Notes: generated from the letters alone by a model not told the origin. Positions 44,272-56,934 are shown, counted from the first letter of the stretch. The stretch: DNA of 58,396 bases from Bacillus wiedmannii (GCF_001583695.1 NZ_LOBC01000027.1:1-58396); one strand, 5' to 3'. Made by a program: numbers and translations.

Positions 44272-45669
44272 TTATCCTCTTTTCCATCTTGTACCTTGAG
44301 CGGTATCTTCTAAAATAATATTACGGTCTTTTAAATCATCGCGAATTTGATCCGATAACGCAAAATCACGATTTTTACGAGCTTCAATGCGCTTTTGAAT
44401 AAGTACCTCAATTTCTTCATCAAGCAACTCTTCTTGCGCTAATTCTAACCCTAAAATATCAAATAATGTTTCAAGTTGTTTTACGTATGCTTCAATTACA
44501 ACTGTAGACGTATGTTCTTCCAGTAAATATTGATTTGCATGATTTGCTACATTATATAACTCAGTGATTGCATTAGCAGTGTTGAAGTCATCATTCATTG
44601 CTTCTTCAAATGCAGTCTGGAATTTTTCCAGTTCCGCTAACCATTTCTCATTATGATCTGTTAAATCAGTACTACTTTCCATACGATGTTTTAAATTACC
44701 GTAAGCCGTTTTAATTCTTTCCAGTCCATTATTTGTGCTTTGTAGTAAATCTTCACTGAAATTAATTGGGTGACGGTAATGTACCGATAGCATAAAGAAT
44801 CTAATTAGCTGTGGATCATATTGCTTAATGATATCGTGAACTAAAATGAAGTTCCCCAGTGACTTAGACATCTTCTCATTATTAATATTAATATATCCAT
44901 TGTGCATCCAATAACGTGCAAATGTTTTTCCTGTTAATGCCTCAGACTGCGCAATTTCATTCTCATGATGAGGAAATGCCAAGTCTTGACCACCAGCATG
45001 AATATCGATTGTATCTCCTAAGTATTTACGCGCCATTGCTGAGCATTCAATATGCCAGCCTGGACGACCTTTCCCCCAAGGGCTTTCCCAGAAGATTTCT
45101 CCTTCTTTCGCAGCTTTCCATAAAGCAAAATCAAGAGGGTCTTGTTTCTTTTCTCCTACTTCAATGCGCGCACCGTGACGTAAGTCGGCGATTGGTTGAT
45201 GCGATAATTTACCGTATCCTTCAAATTCCTTCGTTCTAAAGTACACATCACCTTCTGATTCATATGCATATCCTTTATTCACAAGTTCTTGAATAAATTC
45301 AATAATGATATCCATATTTTCCGTTACACGCGGATGAACTGTTGCATGTTTGCAACCTAGTGCCGTTACATCTTCAAAATACGCTTCAACGAAACGGTCA
45401 GCAATTGTCGGCACATCTTCACCTAATTCATTTGCTGCTTTAATTAATTTATCATCTACGTCAGTAAAGTTAGATACATACTGCACATCATACCCTTTAT
45501 ATTCTAAATAACGGCGTACCGTATCAAATACCATAGGTGGTCTTGCATTCCCAATGTGAATATAGTTATAAACTGTAGGTCCACACACATACATCTTTAC
45601 CTTATTTTCTTCTAATGGAGTAAACTCTTCCTTTTGACGCGTTAACGTATTATAAATGTGAATAGTCAT
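44272..45669 (-). CDS. cysS: Cysteinyl-tRNA synthetase
   Basis: 465-residue class I synthetase. HIGN (38-41) and KMSKS (about 266-270) are present, as are Zn ligands such as C29 ([11 protein letters not shown]) and CSAM with [15 protein letters not shown]. It overlaps cysE by 20 bases and is under the same T-box, so cysteine supply to translation and cysteine synthesis are linked. Confidence 0.98.
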   Translation of the reverse strand: MTIHIYNTLTRQKEEFTPLEENKVKMYVCGPTVYNYIHIGNARPPMVFDTVRRYLEYKGYDVQYVSNFTDVDDKLIKAANELGEDVPTIADRFVEAYFEDVTALGCKHATVHPRVTENMDIIIEFIQELVNKGYAYESEGDVYFRTKEFEGYGKLSHQPIADLRHGARIEVGEKKQDPLDFALWKAAKEGEIFWESPWGKGRPGWHIECSAMARKYLGDTIDIHAGGQDLAFPHHENEIAQSEALTGKTFARYWMHNGYININNEKMSKSLGNFILVHDIIKQYDPQLIRFFMLSVHYRHPINFSEDLLQSTNNGLERIKTAYGNLKHRMESSTDLTDHNEKWLAELEKFQTAFEEAMNDDFNTANAITELYNVANHANQYLLEEHTSTVVIEAYVKQLETLFDILGLELAQEELLDEEIEVLIQKRIEARKNRDFALSDQIRDDLKDRNIILEDTAQGTRWKRG

Positions 45670-46315
45670 TTTTATCCTTCCTTTCTACCTTTACTTCAAG
45701 TTGTTTTTTCAATTTATCAAGTTCTACTTCCATGACCTTTAACTTATCAAAAATTGGGTCTGGAAGGTCAGAATGATTTAATTCTTGACCGATCTTTACT
45801 CCATTTTGAATAACGACTCGGCCAGGTATACCTACAACTGTAGAATGTGCAGGCACTTCTTTTAATACGACAGACCCTGCTCCAATTTTAGAATTCTCTC
45901 CAACTGTAATAGAACCTAGTACTTTAGCACCTGTTGCAATTAGTACATTATCCTGAATTGTAGGATGCCTCTTCCCCTTTTCTTTACCCGTACCACCTAA
46001 TGTAACACCTTGATAGATCGTTACATTATCACCAATTTCGCACGTTTCTCCAATTACAACCCCCATTCCATGGTCTATGAAAAAACGACGACCAATTGTT
46101 GCTCCTGGATGAATCTCAATACCAGTAAAGAAACGACTAACTTGTGAGATCCAACGTGCAATAAAGAAGAAATTCTTTTTATAAAAAGCATGTGCAATTC
46201 GATGGGCCCAAACTGCATGTAATCCAGAGTAAGTCAAAATGACTTCGAAATAACTTCTTGCCGCTGGATCCTGTTCAAAAACGACTTCAATATCTTCCCG
46301 AAGCCTCTTAAACAT
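45650..46315 (-). CDS. cysE: Serine O-acetyltransferase CysE
   Basis: 221-residue enzyme making O-acetylserine, the precursor of cysteine. The N-terminal helical part (about 1-60) is followed by a left-handed beta-helix of hexapeptide repeats with the catalytic His in [13 protein letters not shown] (about 77-89) and [14 protein letters not shown] near 105-118. The C-terminus is a charged helix. First gene of the cysE-cysS operon, controlled by a T-box. Confidence 0.97.
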   Translation of the reverse strand: MFKRLREDIEVVFEQDPAARSYFEVILTYSGLHAVWAHRIAHAFYKKNFFFIARWISQVSRFFTGIEIHPGATIGRRFFIDHGMGVVIGETCEIGDNVTIYQGVTLGGTGKEKGKRHPTIQDNVLIATGAKVLGSITVGENSKIGAGSVVLKEVPAHSTVVGIPGRVVIQNGVKIGQELNHSDLPDPIFDKLKVMEVELDKLKKQLEVKVERKDKNDYSHL

Positions 46316-46439
46316 CGATGTTCCCTCCCCTTTATGGGCTGCTTTTTCGAGTGAACTAACTCCCTTTACTCCCTACTTATCCCCCTAAACCTTTATACAC
46401 AGGGATAAAACTTATACTCATATCCACTTTTACGGTATA

Positions 46440-46725
46440 AAAAAAGACGCCTCTGTCATATTGACAGAGACGCCTTATAAGCGCGGTTCCACTCTGTTTA
46501 GGCTAAAAAAAGCCTCAAACTCATCTATGATAACGGTGTACACCGCTTCTGCTTACTTTACGCCCTAAGACGTTTCACAAAACAATTCGCTGTTCAGCAG
46601 AAGACTCGAAGGGGCATTTCAAAAATCCGCTTATAAACCACTTCCAGCCTAAAGGTGGTTCTCTCTGTAAAAAGCCTGATTTTCTACTTCTCCTTCTCGT
46701 CGCTTTTCCTTATTAGGTTTTAAGT
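46440..46725 (-). promoter_or_regulatory. Cys T-box riboswitch of cysE-cysS
   Basis: The leader before cysE has the T-box sequence AGAGTGGAACCGCG (46482-46495), which can pair with uncharged tRNA, and a terminator (GACAGAGGCGTC with GGCGTCTCTGTC, 46446-46474) followed by seven T. A UGC in the stem I region (GAAATGCCCC, about 46610-46618) is the likely Cys specifier. The stem I hairpin loop motifs are AGAGAGAACCACC and GGCTGGAAGTGG. Low charged tRNA-Cys should let transcription proceed. The rest of the gap, 46316-46439, shows nothing further. Confidence 0.93.
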
Positions 46726-46731
46726 ATACTT

Positions 46732-46760
46732 ATTATATTTCTAAATCTAGAAAATGTTAA
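46732..46760 (-). promoter_or_regulatory. Promoter of cysE-cysS
   Basis: Minus-strand -35 TTAACA (46755-46760), overlapping the gltX stop codon, 17-bp spacer, perfect -10 TATAAT (46732-46737). Confidence 0.78.
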
Positions 46761-48214
46761 CCAATTACTTTTTGAAGACGATTTAAAACTTTTTCTTTTC
46801 CAAGAAGTGCAATAGCATTAGGAAGCTCTGGGCCATGTGTTTGACCAGTAGTTGCAACACGGATTGGCATAAATAAGTTTTTACCTTTATGACCTGTTTC
46901 CTTTTGCACTGCTTTAATAGCCGCCTTAATTGCTGCTGGTTCCATCGCTTCTAGTGCTTCTACTTGACCCGCAAATGCACGAAGTACTTCTGGTACTTGT
47001 TCACCTTTTAATACTTCTTGTCCTTCTTCTTCATAATCAACATGATCTTTGAAGAACATTTCAGAAAGCTCTACAATTTCAGCTCCAAAACTCATTTGTT
47101 CATGATATAACGCAATTACATCACGAATCCAAGCTTGTTCTTGTTCACTTAAAGTTTCACCTATACGTCCAGCTTTCACTAGATGCGGTAAACTTAACTC
47201 TACCACCATATCTAAGTCTTGCTTTTTCATATATTGGTTGTTCATCCATTTTAGTTTTTGAGAATCAAATAATGCAGGCGATTTTGATAAACGAGCTGCA
47301 TCGAACATTTTGATAAACTCATCTTGAGAGAAGATTTCCTCTTCTCCTACTGGCGACCAACCTAATAGTGCAATAAAGTTAAAGATTGCTTCTGGAAGAT
47401 ATCCAAGCTCTTTATATTGCTCAATAAATTGAATAATAGATTCATCACGCTTACTTAACTTTTTACGGCTTTCGTTTACAATTAAAGTCATATGACCAAA
47501 TTGCGGAATATCCCAACCGAAAGCTTCGTAAATCATCATTTGTTTTGGCGTATTTGAAATATGATCATCACCACGAAGTACATGTGTAATCTCCATTAAG
47601 TGATCATCTACTGCTACCGCAAAGTTATAAGTTGGAATTCCATCTTTTTTCACGATAACGAAATCACCGAAATCATTTGAATGGAATGCAACTTCATCTT
47701 TTACGATATCTTTAAACGTGTAGTCGCGATCAACCGGTACACGGAAACGAATACTCGGAATGCGGCCTTCAGCCTCAAATCCCTTCATTTGCTCCTCAGT
47801 TAAATCACGGTGGTTTCCAGCATAACGCGGTGTTTCACCACGAGAGATTTGCCCTTCACGCTCTGCTTCTAGCTCTTCTTCTGTCATATAACATTTGTAA
47901 GCTAAACCGCGCTCTAATAAATCTTCATATAATTTTTTATAAATATCTAAACGCTCTGTTTGACGATATGGTCCAAATTCACCACCAACATCAACACCTT
48001 CATCCCAGTCCATACCGAGCCATTTCAAGTATTTTAATTGGCTTTCTTCTCCACCAGCAACATTACGTTTCACATCAGTATCTTCAATACGAATAATAAA
48101 CTTACCATCTTGATGACGAGCAAATAAATAATTAAATAATGCCGTACGCGCATTTCCGATATGTAAGTGTCCTGTTGGACTTGGCGCATAGCGCACTCTC
48201 ACTTGCTTTTCCAT
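46757..48214 (-). CDS. gltX: Glutamyl-tRNA synthetase
   Basis: 485-residue class I synthetase. HIGN (18-21) in [13 protein letters not shown] and KLSKR in the C-half are present. In Bacillus this is the non-discriminating form that also charges tRNA-Gln with Glu for later amidation; that is family knowledge. The ATG at 48214 ([11 protein letters not shown]) has GGAAGGTG 8 bases upstream; earlier in-frame codons are not preceded by a site. It lies between ispF and the cysE T-box. Confidence 0.97.
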   Translation of the reverse strand: MEKQVRVRYAPSPTGHLHIGNARTALFNYLFARHQDGKFIIRIEDTDVKRNVAGGEESQLKYLKWLGMDWDEGVDVGGEFGPYRQTERLDIYKKLYEDLLERGLAYKCYMTEEELEAEREGQISRGETPRYAGNHRDLTEEQMKGFEAEGRIPSIRFRVPVDRDYTFKDIVKDEVAFHSNDFGDFVIVKKDGIPTYNFAVAVDDHLMEITHVLRGDDHISNTPKQMMIYEAFGWDIPQFGHMTLIVNESRKKLSKRDESIIQFIEQYKELGYLPEAIFNFIALLGWSPVGEEEIFSQDEFIKMFDAARLSKSPALFDSQKLKWMNNQYMKKQDLDMVVELSLPHLVKAGRIGETLSEQEQAWIRDVIALYHEQMSFGAEIVELSEMFFKDHVDYEEEGQEVLKGEQVPEVLRAFAGQVEALEAMEPAAIKAAIKAVQKETGHKGKNLFMPIRVATTGQTHGPELPNAIALLGKEKVLNRLQKVIG

Positions 48215-48303
48215 AATTGGTACACCTTCCATTCTTAATGTCAACACATTCTATAATTGTACACCAAAAAAATGTGATTATCCATCTTACGAATTAAAAA
48301 CCA

Positions 48304-48780
48304 TTATTTTTTCTGTAATAAAACAACTGCTTGAGAAGCGATTCCTTCTTCTCTACCTGTAAATCCTAATTTTTCTGTTGTTGTTGCCTTTACATTGATA
48401 TTGTCAATAGACGTTTCTAATAGTTCACTAATACGTTTACGCATACTTTCAATATGTGGTGCCATCTTTGGCTTTTGAGCAATAATTGTACAATCTAGAT
48501 TCCCTAACTCGTAACCTTGTTCACGTACAAATTCCCAAACCTTTTGCAGCAATACAGCTGAATCAGCATCTTTAAAAGCAGGATCTGTATCAGGGAAATG
48601 CTTTCCAATATCCCCAGCTGCAATTGCACCTAAACACGCATCCGCAATCGTATGTAACAATACGTCTGCATCTGAATGACCAATTAAACCTTTCTCATGA
48701 GGAATTGTAATTCCACCAATAATTAACGGTCTACCTTCCGCAAACTCATGCACATCAAAACCTTGTCCAATTCGAAACAT
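48304..48780 (-). CDS. ispF: 2-C-methyl-D-erythritol 2,4-cyclodiphosphate synthase IspF
   Basis: 158-residue enzyme of the MEP isoprenoid pathway. Metal ligands D9 and H11 (GQGFDVHEF) and H43 are present, with the family [10 protein letters not shown] motif. It follows ispD with a 115-base gap that has a terminator-like hairpin, and is the last gene of the clpC-region run. Confidence 0.97.
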
Positions 48781-48849
48781 TTTTTACATCCTCCTCAAGC
48801 TAAACTACAGTGCTTTATGATTCTATATTATATCGCTATCCTTATAAAG

Positions 48850-48875
48850 AAAAGCCCGGCTGTTGCCGAGCTTTT
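48850..48875. terminator. Hairpin terminator between ispD and ispF
   Basis: AGCCCGGC pairs with GCCGAGCT (48853-48860 and 48865-48872) with a 4-base loop and A/T-runs on both sides. On the minus strand the T-run is short (TTTTCTTT), so it may only partly end transcripts from ispD. Confidence 0.7.
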
Positions 48876-48895
48876 TTTCGCTATAATCATCACTG

Positions 48896-49576
48896 TCATT
48901 TCTTTTGAACATGAAGAAAACTTTCAGCAATTAATAAATCCTCTGGAGTCGTCACTTTAATATTATAGTAACTCCCCTCTACTACACCTACTTGCTTCCC
49001 GATACGTTCTACGAGGCTTGCATCATCTGTACCAAGGAAACAACCCTGTTTTGCACTTCTGTGAGCTTCTAACAAAAGAGAAACAGCGAACCCTTGTGGT
49101 GTTTGTACAGCTTTAAGCTGAGATCTTTCTACCGTTTCGACAACGATACCCTGCTCTACTTTCTTAACTGTATCTTTCACTGGTACCGCACAAATGGACG
49201 CTCCATATTTTTCCGCTGCAGTTAATACATCTTGAATTACTTTATTCGTTACAAATGGACGCGCGCCGTCATGTACAAGAACATACTCAACATCACTAGT
49301 ATACTGAATGGCGTTATATACACTATCTTGTCTTTCGGCTCCGCCCTGAATAAATTGTACTGGCTTTTCAATCGGGTACTTCTGCATTAATTCTTCAAAA
49401 TACGGACGTTCTTCTTCGTTAATTGCCATAATAATACTTTTGCATGCTTTATCTTTTTCAAAAGCACGTAACGTATGCACAATAATCGGTACTTCATTAA
49501 TAAGTAAGAACAACTTGTTTTTACCAGCACCCATCCGCTTACCTTGACCAGCTGCTGGAATAATTAATGTATACAT
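48896..49576 (-). CDS. ispD: 2-C-methyl-D-erythritol 4-phosphate cytidylyltransferase IspD
   Basis: 226-residue nucleotidyltransferase of the MEP pathway. The N-terminal [19 protein letters not shown] (5-23) is the CTP-binding loop, and VHDGARPF and the substrate-binding KDTVK segment are present. It follows yacL by 16 bases. Confidence 0.97.
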   Translation of the reverse strand: MYTLIIPAAGQGKRMGAGKNKLFLLINEVPIIVHTLRAFEKDKACKSIIMAINEEERPYFEELMQKYPIEKPVQFIQGGAERQDSVYNAIQYTSDVEYVLVHDGARPFVTNKVIQDVLTAAEKYGASICAVPVKDTVKKVEQGIVVETVERSQLKAVQTPQGFAVSLLLEAHRSAKQGCFLGTDDASLVERIGKQVGVVEGSYYNIKVTTPEDLLIAESFLHVQKK

Positions 49577-49592
49577 ATTAATAATCCTCTAC

Positions 49593-50696
49593 TTATAATG
49601 CTTTTTCTAATAATTTACGTTTGGCGAAAATCATACGCCCAGCCGATGTTTGTAACACACTAGTAACAAGCACATTGAGTTGTGAACCTACATATTCTCT
49701 ACCATCTTCTACTACAATCATCGTGCCATCATCTAAATATGCAACACCTTGATTTTGTTCTTTTCCATCTTTGACAACATAAACACTCAGTTCTTCACCT
49801 GGGAGTACAACAGGTTTAATTGCATTAGCTAAATCGTTAATATTTAACACCGTTACCCCTTGTAATTCAGAAACTTTGTTTAAGTTGAAATCATTCGTTA
49901 CTACCGTTCCACCAGTGATTTTCGCCAACTTTACAAGTTTGCTATCCACTTCTTGAATATCATCGAAATCGCCTTCATAAATTTCTACCGGAATTGGCAT
50001 CTCTTTTTGAATACGATTTAAAATATCTAATCCTCTGCGACCACGATTACGCTTTAAAGCATCAGAAGAATCGGCAATGTGCTGAAGTTCTTCTAACACG
50101 AATTGTGGAATCACAATTGTTCCTTCTAAAAACTTTGTTTGGCAAATATCAGCAATACGCCCATCGATAATTACACTCGTATCGAGAATTTTCCAATGAG
50201 TTGTAGATTCTTCTACCTCAGTTTCTTCATTCTCACTATTATTATTTTTCTTCTTCCCACGTTGTGGTAATGTAAATAATCCTAGCAATTCATTCCTCTT
50301 TTTAAACCCTACTTGGAATCCTAAATATCCAAGTAAAAGAGTAAAGAACACTTGCAACACTGTACTAATAACTGGAATTGTAAATTCACGAATTGGTATT
50401 AAAATTAAATATGCAACAATAAGACCAGAGATTAATCCTAATGTACCAAATAAAACATCCGCTACAGGCGCCTTTACAAGAGCCTCTTCAATATGCTTAA
50501 TAAGTTGAACAATATAATCTACAAGCCAAAATGTTGTTAAAAATAAAATAATTGCACCAATAATTGCACGAACATACGATCCTTCCAATAATGGAACAGC
50601 ACCGATGTCTAATACATTAATAACTTTTGGGATTAAGTAAATCCCTAACGCTCCGCCAATTACTAGAAAGAAGAGCTGTACAATCCGTTTTAACAT
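49593..50696 (-). CDS. yacL: PIN/TRAM-domain membrane protein YacL
   Basis: 367-residue protein with four hydrophobic segments in the N-terminal part (about 5-25, 40-62, 80-100, 108-128), then a PIN-like nuclease fold (about 170-290; [15 protein letters not shown] with catalytic-type Asp), and a C-terminal TRAM domain (about 300-360), an RNA-binding module. The family is conserved in Bacillota next to disA; its role is unknown. The start follows AGGAGGTGG. A 161-base gap separates it from disA. Confidence 0.9.
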   Translation of the reverse strand: MLKRIVQLFFLVIGGALGIYLIPKVINVLDIGAVPLLEGSYVRAIIGAIILFLTTFWLVDYIVQLIKHIEEALVKAPVADVLFGTLGLISGLIVAYLILIPIREFTIPVISTVLQVFFTLLLGYLGFQVGFKKRNELLGLFTLPQRGKKKNNNSENEETEVEESTTHWKILDTSVIIDGRIADICQTKFLEGTIVIPQFVLEELQHIADSSDALKRNRGRRGLDILNRIQKEMPIPVEIYEGDFDDIQEVDSKLVKLAKITGGTVVTNDFNLNKVSELQGVTVLNINDLANAIKPVVLPGEELSVYVVKDGKEQNQGVAYLDDGTMIVVEDGREYVGSQLNVLVTSVLQTSAGRMIFAKRKLLEKAL

Positions 50697-50857
50697 CGAA
50701 CCACCTCCTACTCATTATTAACCATTGTTTCGCTAATCAAAACGCCGAATGCAAAAGCGGACGTGTTTTTTTTATAAATAGTTTTATTTACCAATATACC
50801 ATATCATATACCAAAAATGTTCTAGTGTCGTTATATTATGGAATCAATGTAATATTC

Positions 50858-51931
50858 TTAATTGTGTCTACTCATATAGAGATGCTCTTGGATTCTTTTT
50901 AGGCCTTCTCGTATTTTCTTCGCCCTGACTTCTCCAATTCCTTCCACATCATCCAATTCATTAATAGTTGCTCGACAAACACCCTGCAAGGTCTTAAATC
51001 GATTAATTAAATTTTCAATGATAAGTGGCGGAACGCGCGAAATTTTACTTGTGATTCGGTATCCTCTCGGCGTCACACTTTCTTCTAAACTCATTTGTCC
51101 TGGGTAGCCAAGCAATTTAACTAAATCGCTATCCTCTAGAAGTTGTGTATTCGCAAGATCTTGTAACTTTTTCAAAATTTGATGATGGTCTTGTGTTTTT
51201 TCTTGATAATAATCTTTAATTAATAACGCTGCCTCTGCCTCTAAATCAGCTAGTAGTTCTGTAAGTTGTAAACGAATTAACCTACCTTCTGTTCCTAGCT
51301 CATGAATATAGCTCAATATTTCATTTTTAATCCGCAGTACCATTTCAACACTATGTAACACATGAACCACCTCGGACATTGTAACGACTTCTTCAAATTC
51401 TAGAATGCCCAAATTCGTAATACCATCATTCCATACAGCCTTATATTTTTCTAACGTTTGAATAGCTTGGTTTGCCTTTGTTAAAATAACACCTATATCC
51501 TTTAGTGTATAACGTAAATTCCCTTGATATAGTGTAATTACGTTACGTCTTTGTGAAATAGCCACAACGAGACTACCTGTCTGCTTTGCTACACGCTCTG
51601 CCGTCCGGTGGCGCATACCTGTTTCAATAGAATCAATAGATGCCTCTGGAACTAACTGTGCATTTGCAATTAAAATTTTACTTCCAGTTTCATTTAAAAT
51701 AAGTGCCCCATCCATTTTTGCTAATTCGTATAAACTAGCAGGAGAGAATGCACAATTAATGTGAAATCCCCCATCAACAATACTTTTAATTTGTTCATTA
51801 TACCCAAGAACAATTAGTCCCCCTGTTTGTGCGCGAAGCACATTATCTATCCCTTCGCGCAGTGGTGTTCCTGGGGCCACGAGCTGTAAAATATTAATCA
51901 TACTTTTGACACGTTGCTTGTTTTCTTCCAT
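50858..51931 (-). CDS. disA: Diadenylate cyclase DisA
   Basis: 357-residue DNA-integrity scanning protein that makes c-di-AMP. The N-terminal DAC domain contains DGA (74-76) and RHRT (107-110), the two catalytic motifs. A helical linker follows, and the C-terminal helix-hairpin-helix DNA-binding region is [16 protein letters not shown] near 325-345. In B. subtilis it scans for lesions before sporulation. It starts four bases after the radA stop. Confidence 0.97.
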   Translation of the reverse strand: MEENKQRVKSMINILQLVAPGTPLREGIDNVLRAQTGGLIVLGYNEQIKSIVDGGFHINCAFSPASLYELAKMDGALILNETGSKILIANAQLVPEASIDSIETGMRHRTAERVAKQTGSLVVAISQRRNVITLYQGNLRYTLKDIGVILTKANQAIQTLEKYKAVWNDGITNLGILEFEEVVTMSEVVHVLHSVEMVLRIKNEILSYIHELGTEGRLIRLQLTELLADLEAEAALLIKDYYQEKTQDHHQILKKLQDLANTQLLEDSDLVKLLGYPGQMSLEESVTPRGYRITSKISRVPPLIIENLINRFKTLQGVCRATINELDDVEGIGEVRAKKIREGLKRIQEHLYMSRHN

Positions 51932-51934
51932 AGC

Positions 51935-53311
51935 CTAGCCTCCTAATGTCAAACGAAGCGCTTCCCCTAAATTAGATACACCTACTACCTCAATCCCATC
52001 CGGAATTGTCCATCCCCCCAAATTTTTTCTAGGAATAATAGCACGTTGGAATCCTAATTTAGCTGCTTCTTGTACACGTTGTTCAATTCTTGATACTCTT
52101 CTTATTTCTCCAGTTAATCCTACTTCTCCTATTACTGCATCAGTTGGTGTCGTAGGTTTATCTCTAAAACTTGAAGCAATACTTAAAGCCACAGCTAAAT
52201 CAATTGCTGGTTCATCTAATTTCAAACCACCTGCTACTTTTAAATATGCGTCTTGGTTTTGCAATAATAAACCTGTTCTTTTTTCTAGCACTGCCATAAT
52301 AAGCGATACACGGTTATGATCAATTCCCGTCGCCATTCTTCGAGGGTTTCCAAAACTAGTAGGGGAGATTAATGCTTGTATTTCTACTAAAACTGGTCTT
52401 GTTCCTTCCATTGAGGCAACTACTGTTGATCCTGCGACTCCAACGGGTCTTTCCTCAAGAAAAATTTCAGAAGGGTTTAAGACTTCCGCAAGACCAAGCT
52501 CTTTCATTTCAAAAATACCCATTTCATTCGTGGAACCAAAACGATTCTTCACAGCTCGCAAAATACGATATGTATGATGACGATCTCCTTCAAAGTAAAG
52601 AACTGCATCGACCATATGTTCTAACATACGAGGTCCTGCAATTGCCCCCTCTTTTGTTACATGTCCGACGATAAAAATAGGAATTCCTTTCGTTTTTGCA
52701 AGTTTCATTAATTCCGCTGTACATTCACGTACTTGCGCTACACTTCCTGGGGCTGACGTCACTTCAGGTAAATGTATCGTTTGAATAGAGTCAATAACAA
52801 CAAAAGCTGGATTCATCTCTTCAATGTGCGCTGCAATTCGCTGTAGATCCGTTTCTGCTACAACAAATAGATTACTACCCTTTACATGCAAACGATCTGC
52901 ACGAAGTTTAATCTGCTTTGCTGACTCCTCACCTGATATGTATAGTACATCATATGAAGAATCTGCTAATTGCGATGAAATTTGTAATAACAATGTTGAT
53001 TTCCCAATCCCAGGATCTCCACCAATAAGTACTAAGGATCCATCTACAATCCCACCACCAAGTACACGGTTAAACTCTTGGAATTTTGTTTCAATACGTG
53101 CCTCAGATTTTGTTTCTACTTCTGTTAGGCGTCTTGGTTTTGTTACTTCCGATTGAATTGCATTGGCATAATTAAGGCGTCTTGATGATACAACCGGTTC
53201 CATCTCTTCAACAAGCGTATTCCATTGACCACAACCAGGGCATTTCCCCATATATTTTGGTGACTGATAACCACACTCTTGACATGTGAATTTTGTTTTC
53301 TTTTTAGCCAT
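51935..53311 (-). CDS. radA: DNA repair protein RadA (Sms)
   Basis: 458-residue RecA-like ATPase for recombination intermediates; in B. subtilis it interacts with DisA. It has an N-terminal zinc ribbon (C10, C13, C24, C27), Walker [13 protein letters not shown] (about 95-106), the RadA-specific KNRFG motif, and a C-terminal Lon-like domain (about 290-458). It directly precedes disA. A hairpin terminator and a promoter-like sequence separate it from clpC. Confidence 0.97.
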   Translation of the reverse strand: MAKKKTKFTCQECGYQSPKYMGKCPGCGQWNTLVEEMEPVVSSRRLNYANAIQSEVTKPRRLTEVETKSEARIETKFQEFNRVLGGGIVDGSLVLIGGDPGIGKSTLLLQISSQLADSSYDVLYISGEESAKQIKLRADRLHVKGSNLFVVAETDLQRIAAHIEEMNPAFVVIDSIQTIHLPEVTSAPGSVAQVRECTAELMKLAKTKGIPIFIVGHVTKEGAIAGPRMLEHMVDAVLYFEGDRHHTYRILRAVKNRFGSTNEMGIFEMKELGLAEVLNPSEIFLEERPVGVAGSTVVASMEGTRPVLVEIQALISPTSFGNPRRMATGIDHNRVSLIMAVLEKRTGLLLQNQDAYLKVAGGLKLDEPAIDLAVALSIASSFRDKPTTPTDAVIGEVGLTGEIRRVSRIEQRVQEAAKLGFQRAIIPRKNLGGWTIPDGIEVVGVSNLGEALRLTLGG

Positions 53312-53338
53312 ATCGTTTTATATTTCACTTCACTTTCA

Positions 53339-53367
53339 TCTATAAACAATTTATCCTTCTCGTACAA
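53339..53367 (-). promoter_or_regulatory. Possible promoter of radA-disA
   Basis: Minus-strand -35 TTGTAC (53362-53367), 17-bp spacer, -10 TATAGA (53339-53344). The -35 lies in the tail of the clpC terminator. Confidence 0.5.
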
Positions 53368-53369
53368 GA

Positions 53370-53394
53370 AAGAGGGCTATCTCGTAGCCCTCTT
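53370..53394 (-). terminator. Terminator after clpC
   Basis: Perfect 10-bp stem AAGAGGGCTA/TAGCCCTCTT with a 5-base loop, followed on the minus strand by a weak T-run (TCTTG). Partial termination is likely. Confidence 0.65.
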
Positions 53395-53407
53395 AGTTTG
53401 TCTATAC

Positions 53408-55843
53408 TTATTTTACCTTTTCAGCACTATGAATGACAAATGATTCCCCTTCAACATCAAAGATAACTTTTTGTCCTTTCTCAATAGCACCTTTTAAAAG
53501 TTCTTCCGATAGTCTATCTTCTACATGTTTCTGAATTGCTCTACGAAGCGGACGAGCACCGTATTCTCGGTCAAATCCTTTATCAGCAATGGCTGAAATC
53601 GCTCCTTCTGTTAAATGCAATTCAATCTCTTGCTCTTTTAAGCGCTTCACTAACTGATTCACCATAAGTGTTACAATCTCTTGAATATGTTTTTTCTCAA
53701 GCATATGGAACACGATAATTTCATCAATACGGTTTAAGAATTCTGGACGAAATGCCTTTTTCAGTTCATCCATTACTTTACCTTTCATATCTGAATAATC
53801 GCGGCTCTCATCTTGTACGTTAAATCCAAGATGTTTATTACGTTTTAACGCATCTGCACCAACGTTAGATGTCATAATAACAATTGTATTACGGAAATCA
53901 ACTGTACGCCCTTTAGAATCCGTTAAGCGACCATCTTCTAATACTTGTAGTAAAATGTTAAACACATCAGGATGAGCTTTCTCTACTTCATCTAATAGGA
54001 CAACTGAATATGGCTTACGGCGAACCTTTTCTGTTAATTGTCCACCTTCTTCATATCCAACATATCCTGGAGGAGATCCAACTAAACGAGAAGTCGAATG
54101 CTTCTCCATGTACTCAGACATATCGATGCGAATCATTGCATCCTCATCACCGAACATAGATTCTGCTAATGCTCTTGCTAGTTCTGTTTTACCTACACCT
54201 GTTGGTCCTAAGAAAATAAATGAACCAATCGGACGTTTCGGATCTTTCAATCCTGCTCTAGCACGACGAACAGCTTTCGCTACAGCTACTACCGCTTCAT
54301 CTTGACCAATAACACGGTTGTGAAGAATGGATTCTAAGTTTAATAATTTATCAGTCTCTGTTTGTGCAAGTTTAGAAACCGGTATACGAGTCCACGTAGA
54401 AACGACATTTGCAATATCTTCTACTGTCACTTCTGAGTTTTCTTTTCCTTGTTGCTCTTTCCATTGACGCTTCGTATCTTCTAACTTTTCACGTAAGCGT
54501 TGTTCCATATCACGTAAGGAAGCAGCTTTTTCAAATTCTTGACTTTGCACAGCTGCATCTTTTTCTTTTCTAATTTCCTCAAGCTTTACTTCAAGCTCTT
54601 TTAGATTTGGTGGTGTTGTATAAGAGCGTAAGCGAACCTTTGAAGCAGCTTCATCAATTAAATCAATTGCTTTATCTGGTAAGAAACGATCTGTAATATA
54701 GCGGTCTGAAAGCTTTACAGCTGCATCAATTGCATCATCTGTAATAGATACACGGTGATGCGCTTCGTAACGATCACGTAAACCTTTCAAGATTTGAGTT
54801 GATTCGTCTAAACTTGGCTCATCAACATGAATTGGTTGGAAACGTCTTTCTAAAGCCGCGTCTTTTTCAATATATTTACGATATTCATCTAAGGTTGTCG
54901 CCCCGATACATTGTAACTCTCCGCGTGCTAAAGATGGTTTTAAAATGTTCGATGCATCAATTGCACCTTCTGCTCCACCTGCACCAATTAATGTATGAAG
55001 TTCATCAATAAATAGAATAATATTTCCAGCTTGACGGATTTCATCCATAACTTTCTTTAAACGATCTTCAAATTCACCACGATATTTCGTTCCAGCTACA
55101 ACTGTACCCATATCTAGTGTCATAACACGCTTATCTCTTAATGTTTCAGGAACTTCATTATTTACAATTTGTTGTGCTAATCCTTCTGCAATTGCCGTTT
55201 TACCTACACCAGGTTCTCCAATTAATACAGGATTGTTTTTTGTTCTACGGCTTAAAACTTCAATTACACGTTGAATTTCTTTACCACGACCGATAACAGG
55301 ATCTAGACGATTTTCACGTGCAACAACTGTTAAATCACGTGCTAAGCTATCCAGTGTTGGTGTATTTGCATTCGTTGAAGAACCACCTTGGTGACCTGAA
55401 CTTGCTTCATTACTTCCGAGAAGTTGCAATACTTGTTGTCTTGCCTTATTTAGGCTAACACCTAAGTTATTTAAAACACGTGCTGCTACACCTTCACCTT
55501 CACGGATTAAACCAAGTAAGATATGTTCTGTTCCAACGTAAGAATGACCTAATTTACGAGCTTCATCCATAGACAACTCAATAACCTTTTTAGCACGCGG
55601 TGTATAATGTACAGTTTGAGAAGCTTCTGTTCCGCGTCCAATTAACGCTTCTACCTCTTTTTGAACCTTCTCTGGACTTAATCCAAGAGCAATTAACGCT
55701 TTTGCTGCAATTCCTTCACCTTCGCGTACAAGCCCAAGTAAAATGTGTTCTGTTCCAATATTATTATGCCCAATACGAATTGCTTCCTCTTGAGATAAAG
55801 CTAATACTTTCTGTGCTCTTTCTGTAAATCTTCCAAACATCAT
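53408..55843 (-). CDS. clpC: ATP-dependent Clp protease ATPase subunit ClpC
   Basis: 811-residue Hsp100 unfoldase of the ClpCP protease. An N-terminal double Clp repeat (about 1-145; [18 protein letters not shown] and a second copy [18 protein letters not shown]) is followed by AAA+ domain 1 (Walker [10 protein letters not shown]), a middle coiled-coil M domain (about 410-475) that binds the adaptors MecA and McsB, and AAA+ domain 2 (Walker [10 protein letters not shown]). The start ATG follows AGGAGG. It is part of the ctsR-mcsA-mcsB-clpC operon. Confidence 0.98.
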   Translation of the reverse strand: MMFGRFTERAQKVLALSQEEAIRIGHNNIGTEHILLGLVREGEGIAAKALIALGLSPEKVQKEVEALIGRGTEASQTVHYTPRAKKVIELSMDEARKLGHSYVGTEHILLGLIREGEGVAARVLNNLGVSLNKARQQVLQLLGSNEASSGHQGGSSTNANTPTLDSLARDLTVVARENRLDPVIGRGKEIQRVIEVLSRRTKNNPVLIGEPGVGKTAIAEGLAQQIVNNEVPETLRDKRVMTLDMGTVVAGTKYRGEFEDRLKKVMDEIRQAGNIILFIDELHTLIGAGGAEGAIDASNILKPSLARGELQCIGATTLDEYRKYIEKDAALERRFQPIHVDEPSLDESTQILKGLRDRYEAHHRVSITDDAIDAAVKLSDRYITDRFLPDKAIDLIDEAASKVRLRSYTTPPNLKELEVKLEEIRKEKDAAVQSQEFEKAASLRDMEQRLREKLEDTKRQWKEQQGKENSEVTVEDIANVVSTWTRIPVSKLAQTETDKLLNLESILHNRVIGQDEAVVAVAKAVRRARAGLKDPKRPIGSFIFLGPTGVGKTELARALAESMFGDEDAMIRIDMSEYMEKHSTSRLVGSPPGYVGYEEGGQLTEKVRRKPYSVVLLDEVEKAHPDVFNILLQVLEDGRLTDSKGRTVDFRNTIVIMTSNVGADALKRNKHLGFNVQDESRDYSDMKGKVMDELKKAFRPEFLNRIDEIIVFHMLEKKHIQEIVTLMVNQLVKRLKEQEIELHLTEGAISAIADKGFDREYGARPLRRAIQKHVEDRLSEELLKGAIEKGQKVIFDVEGESFVIHSAEKVK

Positions 55844-55865
55844 AGAAATCGCCTCCTACTTGCGC

Positions 55866-56930
55866 TTAGTTTTTTTCAATACGTAATCGCTCACGGATTA
55901 AGGTTGCTCTTCGATAATCTCTTTCTTCTGGTCCTAAAGGTCCGCCTGCATATTGTTGTAAAATGCCTGGTTGTGTAAGAACCATTAGCTCAGTCAAAAT
56001 ATTTCTCGATACACCTTTTATATATCCTAAATCAATACCAAGTCGTACATCTGATAAGCAAGTGGCCGCTTCTGCAGATTGAATTAAACGACTGTTTGCT
56101 AGTATGCCATAAGAGCGATAAACCTTATCTTCAAGCTCAATACTTGAATTTTGTACAATTAATTCTCTAGCCATTTTTTCTTGCTGTATGATTTGTTGAA
56201 TGACACTCTTTAAATCTGCAATAATATCTTCTTCAGATTTTCCTAGCGTCATTTGATTTGACACTTGAAATATATTACCTAACGCTTCGCTACCTTCACC
56301 GTATATTCCTCTTACTACTAACCCTAATTTTTGAATTACTTGTATAATGCGGCTAATTCTTTTCGTTAAAACGAGTCCCGGTAAGTGAAGCATTACGGAA
56401 GCCCTCAATCCTGTACCAACGTTAGTAGGGCAGCTCGTTATATATCCAAGTGATTCATCAAAAGCATATTCAACCTCTTCCTCTATCCAATTATCTATTT
56501 GATTGGCACTTTGAAGGGCCTCTGATAACTGCAACCCTGAAAATAAGCACTGTATCCTAATGTGGTCTTCTTCATTAAGCATAACACTAATATGTTCGCT
56601 TTCTGATAATAGACATGCTCCATATTCTGTGCCTGCAAGGTTAGGACTAATTAAATGCTTTTCAACTAATACTCTCCTTTGAAGAGGCGTTAATTCATTC
56701 ATTTTTAATAGTTCAAACTCTCCAAAAGGTTCTACCGTTTTATTTATAAATTCCTTTTTAAATAATTCATGAATCTGTTTAGCTTCTTCTTCGTTTTGCA
56801 TAGTAGAGAATTGATATTTTTTAAAATTACGAGCCAAACGAATTCGACTACTTAAAACAATATCCGAATCAGGGCCATCCCCTTTCATCCATGGACTAAT
56901 CGCTTCATTCATAATTTTGTCCAGTGACAT
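55866..56930 (-). CDS. mcsB: Protein arginine kinase McsB
   Basis: 354-residue ATP:guanido phosphotransferase that phosphorylates arginine residues in proteins, marking them for ClpCP and inactivating Cts[10 protein letters not shown] (27-35) and [14 protein letters not shown] (166-179, with C167) are phosphagen kinase-like. RDYRRA (337-342) matches the allosteric phospho-arginine pocket RDxxRA. The ATG at 56930 follows GAGGGGG. It starts 4 bases after mcsA ends. Confidence 0.97.
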   Translation of the reverse strand: MSLDKIMNEAISPWMKGDGPDSDIVLSSRIRLARNFKKYQFSTMQNEEEAKQIHELFKKEFINKTVEPFGEFELLKMNELTPLQRRVLVEKHLISPNLAGTEYGACLLSESEHISVMLNEEDHIRIQCLFSGLQLSEALQSANQIDNWIEEEVEYAFDESLGYITSCPTNVGTGLRASVMLHLPGLVLTKRISRIIQVIQKLGLVVRGIYGEGSEALGNIFQVSNQMTLGKSEEDIIADLKSVIQQIIQQEKMARELIVQNSSIELEDKVYRSYGILANSRLIQSAEAATCLSDVRLGIDLGYIKGVSRNILTELMVLTQPGILQQYAGGPLGPEERDYRRATLIRERLRIEKN

Positions 56931-56934
56931 AGAA

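Noticed and set aside
48215-48303. Possible gltX promoter (TACAAT near 48256)
   Set aside because: No acceptable -35 at normal spacing and no extended -10.
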